DNA of 7,298 bases, taken from positions 1-7,298 of the forward strand of contig CAYTPO010000103.1 of assembly GCA_964439815.1 (NCBI GenBank). Direction: 5' to 3'. The stretch comes from JALSHZ01 sp964439815. GTDB taxonomy: Bacteria > Pseudomonadota > Gammaproteobacteria > UWMA-0217. Positions 1-5,002 of the stretch are shown here, in pieces. Below the pieces are notes generated by a model. The model was not told the DNA's origin and searched no databases. It saw nothing but the letters and a program-made list of their open reading frames with translations. Made by a program: the position numbers and the translations under genes. Positions within the stretch are counted from its first letter, which is position 1. Each line of letters begins with the position of its first letter.

Positions 1-1
1 T

Positions 2-133
2 GTTGGGCAGCATTTCTGGGCGCGAGGGTGTTTTGTATCGACAGTGGGTTGAGATGAAGCGCTGATACGTGACTATATCAGGCATCAGGAGCATGAAGAT
101 AAGCGCCTGGAGCAGATGGAGTTGCTGCGCTAA
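2..133 (+). pseudogene. tnpA: IS200-type transposase TnpA, C-terminal part, with in-frame stop
   Basis: Reading from base 2 gives HFWARG, FVSTVG, then a TGA stop at 50-52, then DEALIRDYIRHQ and EDKRLEQ to a TAA at 131-133. This lines up with the end of Salmonella IS200 TnpA (FWCRGYYVDTVG, then DYIKHQ and EEDK). The YIRHQ motif (Tyr codon 74-76, Gln codon 86-88) has the spacing of the catalytic tyrosine and metal-binding glutamine of this HUH-type single-strand transposase family (Y127 and Q131 in IS608). The TGA falls just before that helix, so a product ending there would lack the nucleophile. The stop is one base away from CGA, GGA or TTA, so a simple point mutation would explain it. The HUH motif and start lie off the left edge. 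The family call is strong; inactivity is inferred. Confidence 0.8.
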
Positions 134-135
134 CG

Positions 136-176
136 ACCGCCTTTAGGCGGTTCCTGAAAATGACCGCTTTGAGCGG
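136..176. repeat. Two short hairpins after the transposase stop
   Basis: Two inverted repeats follow the TAA. The first has 6-bp arms ACCGCC (136-141) and GGCGGT (146-151) around a TTTA loop. The second has 5-bp arms CCGCT (164-168) and AGCGG (172-176) around TTG. Both contain a CCGC/GCGG core. They sit between the transposase gene and the larger terminal hairpin and are probably part of the IS end. Neither is followed by a U tract on the plus strand, so they are poor terminators. Confidence 0.6.
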
Positions 177-181
177 CTCAC

Positions 182-210
182 AAAATTAAAGCCCCCGGCT
201 TTGCCGGGGG
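182..210 (-). terminator. Intrinsic terminator of the polysaccharide operon, formed by the IS end hairpin
   Basis: Arms CCCCCGGC (192-199) and GCCGGGGG (203-210) form a perfect 8-bp stem with a 3-base loop. Read on the minus strand the stem is followed by CTTTAATTTT (191 down to 182), a U-rich tail typical of Rho-independent termination. It lies 46 bases past the rfbC stop codon, and no other gene in that direction intervenes. On the plus strand the stem is followed by ATACTTAC, so termination of the transposase transcript there would be weaker. IS200 hairpins are known to act as transcription terminators. Confidence 0.75.
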
Positions 211-256
211 ATACTTACTACTGGGCTGTGCCTCACCTCAGGCGAGGCAAGAACCG

Positions 257-805
257 TCAAAGCCGATCTTTCAGTTCTGCAAGGGTAGGGGCGTTGCGAT
301 CCTTGGCGGAGAGGATAACCTCCTGACCTTCCTCAATGGGCCACATGATCTCGAGTTCAGGATCATTCCAGAGAAGCTCATACTGATCATCAGCATAGTA
401 GAAGTCAGTGCATTTATAGGAAAAGATCGCTGTGTTGCTGACGGTATAGTAGGCGTGTCCAAAACCTTCCGGCACCCAGAGCTGGCGTTTGTTATCTTCA
501 CTCAATATGGTTCCGACGGTCTTGCCAAAGGTTGGTGAGTCCTTTCTCAGATCGACGGCGATGTCATATACCGTGCCCATGATGGCGCGTACGAGTTTGC
601 CTTGCGGGTGCGCCAGCTGGAAATGTATGCCGCGTAGCGTGCCCTTGGTAGAAAAACTCTCGTTGTCCTGAACAAAACGGATATCAAGCCCGGCTTCATA
701 GAGTGTCTTGTAGTTCCATGTCTCCATGAAATAGCCGCGGTCATCCTTGAAAACCCGGGGCTGAATGATTTTTACCTCGGGGATTTCTGTATCAATCAGT
801 TCCAT
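257..805 (-). CDS. rfbC: dTDP-4-dehydrorhamnose 3,5-epimerase
   Basis: This 182-aa cytoplasmic protein matches RmlC/RfbC (usually about 180-185 aa) over its full length. The family is a dimeric cupin that epimerises C3 and C5 of dTDP-4-keto-6-deoxyglucose on the way to dTDP-L-rhamnose. Visible landmarks are FVQDNESFS (44-52), TLRGIHFQ (56-63) with the catalytic His at 61, GKLVRA (69-74), VDLRKDSPTFG (84-94), NKRQLWVPEGFGHA (105-118), tyrosines 130 and 136 matching the two active-site tyrosines, and LSAKD (165-169) with the Asp that pairs with the catalytic His. The stretch GFGHAYY (114-120) departs from the common GFAHGF. It starts 15 bases after the stop of the SAF-domain oxidoreductase gene, with a weak AGG about 8 bases ahead of the ATG, so it is probably cotranscribed and coupled. 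No rmlA, rmlB or rmlD lies in the window, so the product could be rhamnose or another 6-deoxysugar. Confidence 0.92.
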   Translation of the reverse strand: MELIDTEIPEVKIIQPRVFKDDRGYFMETWNYKTLYEAGLDIRFVQDNESFSTKGTLRGIHFQLAHPQGKLVRAIMGTVYDIAVDLRKDSPTFGKTVGTILSEDNKRQLWVPEGFGHAYYTVSNTAIFSYKCTDFYYADDQYELLWNDPELEIMWPIEEGQEVILSAKDRNAPTLAELKDRL

Positions 806-820
806 AAATCGAGCCTGTTC

Positions 821-1963
821 TTATTGGTTGAGCTTCTGGGCGATATCCAGCGCGAGTGAGGGCGGCAATTCTACATCATCATAGGTCAGGATTTCACCCG
901 GTTCGATATCGCGGGTGAGAATGGCATTGGAAAGCATGCCAATGGGTACATGATTGGCTGGTGCTTCATCCAGGAGACAGGCTTCCCCCCGGACTTCAAA
1001 TCCCCCTATGCCGCGTTTGATCGCGCTCCCCGATTTCAGCGCTGTCTTGGCGATGGAGAGCATACCCACCGTGGGTTTGGCCGAGTTGTTCAGCAATACA
1101 CTTCCACCTTCCAGCGTTCTGCGCACGGTCTTGACGATTTCGATGGCGCAAAGATGGTAGTTGCGCATCAGCACATAGTACGGCCCTTCACCCATCTTGA
1201 TATTGCTGAGCGGACCGCGTTCGATTTCATCATGTCTGGCTGTAATGAATACGCCTGGGGGTTGTCCCATGGAGACGATGAAGTCTGCTATGGGTTGGCC
1301 TTTTTCAATGGCAAACCTGGCCAGTTCCTTGGCAGTCTCGGTCGTATCATCAGTGACCGGGCCTTCCATACCCTGTTGGGTGATGGTGGCGCCAAGGCCA
1401 TTGGCAATGAACGCCTGCTCGAATTGCAGCTTGGTGCCATCGGTGAATGAAGTGGTCTGGTCGAGACTGAACCCCTGCTTCTGTGACCAGAATTCCATAT
1501 CCTTGCGCGAAGGATTATGGTTGAGGTATCCCTTCATATTGCCATAGACAAGTGGCTCGAAGCCCATCTGGATGCACTCTTCATGCAGCGCAGCAAGGCA
1601 GCCGGGTTGATCGCCTTCGGCTTCGGTCAAAAAGCCCTTGTCGACAAACCAGGAGCCTGTGGTCACATGGAATTCGGTATCCATGGTGACGACCGGGAGG
1701 TTGGCCTCAAACGCCTTGGTAACAGCTTCCGTGGCATTGATAACATCACCACTGCATTCGATGATCAGATCGGCATTCTCAACCAGCTGATCCAGCGAGT
1801 TGGTCAATACTTCGGGCAAAGGGTAGTCATTGATCGTATCGATCCTGCGGCGCGTATAGGCACCTGTGATTTGCAGGTCGGGATGATGATTAAGGATCAG
1901 TCGGGAAACACCACGGGCGATGAATCCGGTTCCCACCAGGCCTATTCGCTTCTTTGCACTCAT
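821..1963 (-). CDS. NAD(P)-dependent oxidoreductase with homoserine-dehydrogenase-like N-terminus and C-terminal SAF domain
   Basis: This 380-aa soluble protein begins with a Rossmann dinucleotide-binding motif, VGTGFIA (10-16, GxGxxA), followed by IIECSGD (67-73) at the end of a beta strand. The middle has GDQPG (117-121), GNMKGY (141-146) and SFTDGTK (172-178), which recall the COG4091 group often labelled predicted homoserine dehydrogenase. The end (about 338-366, HVPIG through ILTRDIEPGE to DDVEL) is a SAF domain, the fold also found in sialic acid synthases and FlgA. I know no proven reaction for this group. Its place between an initiating sugar transferase and a sugar epimerase suggests a role in making a precursor for the surface glycan; that is inference. 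True homoserine dehydrogenase is unlikely, because the homoserine DH catalytic domain and an ACT domain are not recognisable. GGAG at 1972-1975, 8 bases before the ATG, supports the start. The gap to the upstream gene is 57 bases. Confidence 0.8.
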   Translation of the reverse strand: MSAKKRIGLVGTGFIARGVSRLILNHHPDLQITGAYTRRRIDTINDYPLPEVLTNSLDQLVENADLIIECSGDVINATEAVTKAFEANLPVVTMDTEFHVTTGSWFVDKGFLTEAEGDQPGCLAALHEECIQMGFEPLVYGNMKGYLNHNPSRKDMEFWSQKQGFSLDQTTSFTDGTKLQFEQAFIANGLGATITQQGMEGPVTDDTTETAKELARFAIEKGQPIADFIVSMGQPPGVFITARHDEIERGPLSNIKMGEGPYYVLMRNYHLCAIEIVKTVRRTLEGGSVLLNNSAKPTVGMLSIAKTALKSGSAIKRGIGGFEVRGEACLLDEAPANHVPIGMLSNAILTRDIEPGEILTYDDVELPPSLALDIAQKLNQ

Positions 1964-2020
1964 GTCACTAACTCCAGTCAGACAGGGTTTCTATAATAAT
2001 TGTATTGGGATTGTGCTGAT

Positions 2021-3499
2021 TTAGTAGGCCGATTCGCCAGTAAATCCGTTGATCACGGTCAAAAGAATAATTTTTATATCCAGAAAGATGGACCACTTGC
2101 GGATATAGTCTATGTCATAAACCACACGCCGCTGCATTTTTACCAGGCTATCGGTTTCACCACGAAGTCCATTAACCTGTGCCCAACCGGTGATACCCGG
2201 CTTGGTCTTGTGCCGCAGCATATAGCCTCGAATGATATTGCGGTAGGCTTCGTTATGCGCCACCGCATGGGGGCGAGGGCCAACGATGGACATGCTACCC
2301 GCCAGCACATTGATGAATTGTGGCAGCTCATCCAGAGAGGTTCTTCTGAGGAACGCACCGAACCGGGTCACGCGGGGATCATTCTTGACTGCCTGACGAA
2401 AGTCGGTGCCATTTTCCATGACGCGCATGGTGCGGAACTTCCAGACCTTGATGGGCTTGCCATCCAGTCCATAGCGCGTCTGCTTGAAAATGACGGGTCC
2501 CTTCGAGGTCAGTTTGATGCCCACGGCAATCAGTGCCATGGGAATGGCGATAATCGCCAGAATGGCCAGAGAGAATACAATGTCTTCGGTTCTCTTGACG
2601 ATACCCCGCAGGCCGGAGACAGGATTCTCGTAAACGCTGACTGCGGGAACCCCATTGACATCGACAATATGGGTGAAGTGGGTCTCGATGGAGTAGAAGT
2701 CGGGGACGACATAGACCGCTACCATGGTATTGGAGAGCTGGCGGGTCACTTCCAGAATCTTGTGCTCTGCGCGCATCGGCATGGTAATGAAAACCACATC
2801 AAACTTGCTTTTTTCGGCATCCTCAATCAGATCGACAAAAGTACCATCGACCGGAAGCCCCTGTTTGAGCTTGCCCACAGCCTCCTGCTTGCGGCGATTG
2901 ATGATGCGACCAACGTGGTAGTCCATATGGGACCGGTCGTCATATACGCCAACCAGCTCGTAACCTACCCAGGGGTTGTCTTCAATCTGGCTCTTTACGT
3001 GGTGACCTATGGGCCCACCACCGGCAATAGCGATACGTCTGACGTTGTAGCCCCGGGCGCGCAACAGCCTGACCACAGAGTTCAGGATGATCCGCACCAG
3101 CATGAATGCCAGAATGGACAGCACAAACCAGGCGCCAGCCAATATCCAGTCGAGGTGTTTGAAGCTCTGATCAAAAAGCAGTGCAATGGCGAGCAGCGTG
3201 GCCCCTGTAAAGATCCATGCCAGCGTTGCCAGAGATACCATCCAGAAACGAGAAATGAAGGTATTGGTGACCCGCCAGTTCTGATAGACATGGAAGAATT
3301 CAGAGTAGAACTGCATTAGCAGTATGGCCAGCAAGGCATAGAAGGCGTGAACCCTGATCCATCCTTCGTCCGCAGTTCCGGTTATCTTGACAGCGATAAA
3401 CAGTGCGATCCCGATCGCCAGTGAATCGAGCACCCGTGCTACTAGAGAGAGAGGGTGTTGTGAAGCGACAATAGGGGTACGAGCAGTGAGTGTTTGCAT
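2021..3499 (-). CDS. Undecaprenyl-phosphate sugar-1-phosphate transferase (WcaJ-type initiating glycosyltransferase)
   Basis: This 492-aa inner-membrane protein is a polyisoprenyl-phosphate hexose-1-phosphate transferase of the WcaJ/WbaP type. It would move a sugar phosphate, commonly glucose-1-P, from UDP-sugar to undecaprenyl phosphate and so start an exopolysaccharide or O-antigen repeat. Four hydrophobic segments (about 24-40, 52-69, 86-109, 116-139) precede a Rossmann-like CoA-binding-type domain opening with RRIAIAGGGPIG (154-165). A further helix with a central proline (about 307-330) fits the re-entrant membrane helix. The catalytic domain carries KRTED (302-306), KVWKFRTM (351-358), SLDELPQ (388-394) with the Asp-Glu pair at 390-391, GPRPHA (407-412) and KPGITGWAQVNG (433-444). 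WcaJ itself is slightly shorter. No Shine-Dalgarno lies at the usual distance, and an in-frame TGA at 3515-3517 rules out an upstream extension; a GTG at codon 23 is the only other candidate I noted. Exact sugar specificity is unknown. Confidence 0.9.
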   Translation of the reverse strand: MQTLTARTPIVASQHPLSLVARVLDSLAIGIALFIAVKITGTADEGWIRVHAFYALLAILLMQFYSEFFHVYQNWRVTNTFISRFWMVSLATLAWIFTGATLLAIALLFDQSFKHLDWILAGAWFVLSILAFMLVRIILNSVVRLLRARGYNVRRIAIAGGGPIGHHVKSQIEDNPWVGYELVGVYDDRSHMDYHVGRIINRRKQEAVGKLKQGLPVDGTFVDLIEDAEKSKFDVVFITMPMRAEHKILEVTRQLSNTMVAVYVVPDFYSIETHFTHIVDVNGVPAVSVYENPVSGLRGIVKRTEDIVFSLAILAIIAIPMALIAVGIKLTSKGPVIFKQTRYGLDGKPIKVWKFRTMRVMENGTDFRQAVKNDPRVTRFGAFLRRTSLDELPQFINVLAGSMSIVGPRPHAVAHNEAYRNIIRGYMLRHKTKPGITGWAQVNGLRGETDSLVKMQRRVVYDIDYIRKWSIFLDIKIILLTVINGFTGESAY

Positions 3500-3754
3500 A
3501 GTCTGAGTTGACGATCAGGTTCCTGAGTATTTGATGCTGTTATTGTCCGTCATGCCTGTTCTTTGGTTTGAAATTACGACAGGTAGTAACGCTCACTCCC
3601 TGTTTGTTTTCGAACGAATCAGCTCGGCATTAGATCAGAGAATGAGATGCTCAGTATATTAGCCTGTTCACAAAACCGGAAACAGCTAAGTGATTGATTA
3701 GGCATTTGGAATGCTTCGACGGCGAGCGGTCGTAATGGGATGATGAGAGGAATG
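3500..3754 (-). other. Gene-free leader region of the polysaccharide operon
   Basis: These 255 bases separate the 3' end of tRNA-Leu from the wcaJ-like gene, both on the minus strand. A -10-like TATACT sits at 3653-3658 (minus), but the matching -35 position holds only a poor match, so promoter assignment is weak. Starting there, the leader would be about 150 nt. I see no RfaH ops/JUMPstart motif (GGCGGTAG) on the minus strand, no convincing tRNA terminator, and only small inverted repeats, such as GCATT/AATGC at 3702-3714 and TCAG/CTGA within 3515-3526. Transcription from the tRNA promoter could also read into the operon. Confidence 0.35.
3515..3553 (-). other. Possible 12-codon leader ORF in frame with the wcaJ-like gene
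   Basis: On the minus strand an ATG at 3551-3553 opens a short frame reading MTDNNSIKYSGT and closing at TGA 3515-3517. It lies in the same frame as the wcaJ-like gene and ends 15 bases before its ATG. No good ribosome site precedes it (only AACAGGC directly before the ATG). It may be chance, a leader peptide that feeds ribosomes to the next start, or a former N-terminus cut off by a stop. I cannot decide from sequence alone. Confidence 0.2.
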
Positions 3755-3841
3755 TGGTGCCGAGGGTCGGAGTCGAACCGACACGGGGTTTCCCCCACAG
3801 GATTTTGAATCCAGCGCGTCTACCAATTTCGCCACCCCGGC
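3755..3841 (-). tRNA. tRNA-Leu (anticodon CAA)
   Basis: The minus strand folds as a type II tRNA of 87 nt including an encoded CCA (3755-3757). The acceptor GCCGGGG (3835-3841) pairs with CCTCGGC, with one G-U, and the discriminator is A. The D arm has GGCG...TTGGTAGACGC, and the anticodon loop TTCAAAA (3803-3809) gives CAA at 3805-3807, which reads UUG. A long variable arm GGGG/CCCC and a T arm GTCGG-TTCGACT-CCGAC complete it. The long variable arm and A73 identify leucine. One oddity is that the anticodon stem, CTGGA against TCCTG, has a U-U mismatch at its second pair (28-42). The gene lies just upstream of queA on the opposite strand. Confidence 0.96.
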
Positions 3842-3857
3842 ACGGGGGAGGGCGCTG

Positions 3858-3887
3858 ATTCTAACGGATATGGCGGCCGATGTTCAA
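3858..3887 (-). promoter_or_regulatory. Sigma-70 type promoter of tRNA-Leu
   Basis: On the minus strand TTGAAC (3882-3887) and TAGAAT (3858-3863) are separated by 18 bases, matching the -35 and -10 consensus at 4/6 and 5/6. The -10 lies 16 bases ahead of the mature tRNA 5' end, implying a leader of roughly 10 nt. The stretch after the -10 is GC-rich (CAGCGCCC), as in stringently controlled stable-RNA promoters. No start site has been measured. Confidence 0.65.
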
Positions 3888-3973
3888 TGCAAAATTTTGG
3901 CAACTCGGATACCGCACCGGAAGTTTATGCCGAAATCTATCTTGTATGGATACTGTGATAACATGCGCGCGCC
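3888..3973 (+). promoter_or_regulatory. Upstream region of queA; promoter not clearly resolved
   Basis: queA transcription must start here or earlier, since the neighbouring tRNA faces the other way. TTGGCA at 3897-3902 is a fair -35 (5/6) but lacks a good -10 at the right spacing. An extended -10-like TGTGATAAC at 3954-3962 would give a leader of only a few bases. No Shine-Dalgarno precedes the queA ATG. An out-of-frame ATG at 3963-3965 opens a 17-codon frame that crosses the queA start. Confidence 0.3.
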
Positions 3974-5002
3974 ATGTATACCCGTGATTTCGACTACCAT
4001 CTTCCCGATGAGCTGATTGCCCAGCAGCCCCTGCCCAATCGAACAGACAGCCGATTGTTGCTGCTCGATACCGATAGCCGTATTCACGATCTCGTTTTTC
4101 CCGATATCACACAACTTCTCAAAGCGGATGATCTGCTGGTTTTCAACAATACGCGGGTATTGGCGGCGCGTCTGTTTGGTGTCAAGGCGACGGGTGGCAA
4201 GGTCGAGATTCTGATTGAACGATTGTTGAATGACAACGCGGCACTGGCTCATGTGCGCGCCAGCAAGTCACCCAGGGCAGGCGCCCTGCTGCGAGTGGCA
4301 GGGCAGTTCGATATCGAGGTGACAGGTCGACAGGGGAGCCTCTTCGAGCTGCGGAGTACGACCAACTGGCATGACATTCTCGACACTGCCGGCCACATGC
4401 CACTGCCGCCCTATATTACCCGGGCCGATACCAGTGATGACCTGCAGCGCTACCAGACCGTCTATGCATCACAACCGGGTGCCGTGGCTGCGCCAACCGC
4501 CGGCCTGCATTTCGATGACTCACTGTTGAAAGCTCTCAGGGAACAGGGGGTGAAAACGGCCGAGGTGACGCTGCATGTCGGGGCAGGCACCTTTCAGCCC
4601 GTGCGCGCCGAGAAGATTCAGGATCACGACATGCATGCCGAGTGGCTGGAGGTGTCCGAGCAGGTCTGTGAGGCGGTAGCAGACTGCAAGGCAGCAGGTG
4701 GGCGGGTCATCGCTGTGGGGACCACCTCGGTGCGCAGCCTGGAGACTGCTGCCGCTTCGGGTACCTTGCATCCATACCGGGGCGACAGCCGTTTGTTCAT
4801 CTCACCAGGTTATCCGTTTCATGTGGTGGATGCGATTCTGACCAACTTTCATCTGCCCCAGTCCACCCTACTCATGCTGGTATCGGCCTTTGGTGGCTAC
4901 CAGACGATGAAGCAGACCTATCAACACGCTGTAGCGCAGCGTTATCGATTTTTCAGTTATGGCGATGCCATGTTTATAGAGAAGCCGATCCATGCAATTT
5001 GA
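3974..5002 (+). CDS. queA: S-adenosylmethionine:tRNA ribosyltransferase-isomerase
   Basis: QueA transfers and rearranges the ribosyl part of SAM onto preQ1 at position 34 of tRNAs with GUN anticodons, giving epoxyqueuosine, the next-to-last step of queuosine synthesis in the cytoplasm. The 342-aa product has the family opening DFDYHLPDELIAQQPL (5-20) and the conserved blocks AAPTAGLHF (172-180), LHVGAGTFQPVR (200-211) and TNFHLPQSTLLML (290-302). Length fits the family (E. coli about 356). The ATG at 3974 gives the expected N-terminus, although no ribosome binding site is visible. The gene overlaps tgt by 11 bases, so the two are surely coexpressed and probably translationally coupled. Nothing in the sequence suggests damage. 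Confidence 0.97.
   Translation: MYTRDFDYHLPDELIAQQPLPNRTDSRLLLLDTDSRIHDLVFPDITQLLKADDLLVFNNTRVLAARLFGVKATGGKVEILIERLLNDNAALAHVRASKSPRAGALLRVAGQFDIEVTGRQGSLFELRSTTNWHDILDTAGHMPLPPYITRADTSDDLQRYQTVYASQPGAVAAPTAGLHFDDSLLKALREQGVKTAEVTLHVGAGTFQPVRAEKIQDHDMHAEWLEVSEQVCEAVADCKAAGGRVIAVGTTSVRSLETAAASGTLHPYRGDSRLFISPGYPFHVVDAILTNFHLPQSTLLMLVSAFGGYQTMKQTYQHAVAQRYRFFSYGDAMFIEKPIHAI

Larger units (their letters stand above)
1..215 (+). mobile_element. Right-end remnant of an IS200/IS605-family insertion sequence
   Basis: The left edge of the window holds the tail of an IS200-like transposase gene followed by three closely spaced inverted repeats, the last an 8-bp GC-rich stem. A transposase gene followed by a subterminal hairpin is the normal layout of the right end of IS200/IS605 elements, which have no terminal inverted repeats and move as single strands. 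The exact right boundary cannot be fixed from this sequence; I place it just past the last hairpin. The left end lies outside the window. The transposase reading frame is interrupted, so this copy probably cannot move by itself. Confidence 0.7.

Noticed and set aside
230..248. GCCTC/GAGGC inverted repeat after the rfbC stop, considered as a terminator
   Set aside because: The stem is only 5 bp with a 9-base loop and no U tract follows on the minus strand; the hairpin at 192-210 is far better.
2000..3319. A 439-codon open frame on the plus strand opposite the wcaJ-like gene
   Set aside because: Its translation is rich in His, Gln, Asn and Asp, has no recognisable domain or membrane segments, and mirrors the codon bias of the real gene on the minus strand, which matches its family over the full length.
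3585..3597. A GGTAGTAACG stretch resembling an ops/JUMPstart element
   Set aside because: It is on the plus strand, opposite to the polysaccharide operon, and lacks the GGCGGTAG core.
3702..3714. GCATT/AATGC hairpin as terminator of tRNA-Leu
   Set aside because: The stem is short and AT-rich, and no U run follows it on the minus strand.
3884..4252. A 122-codon minus-strand frame across the start of queA
   Set aside because: It overlaps the conserved N-terminus of queA, has no ribosome site that I can see, and shows no family motif.
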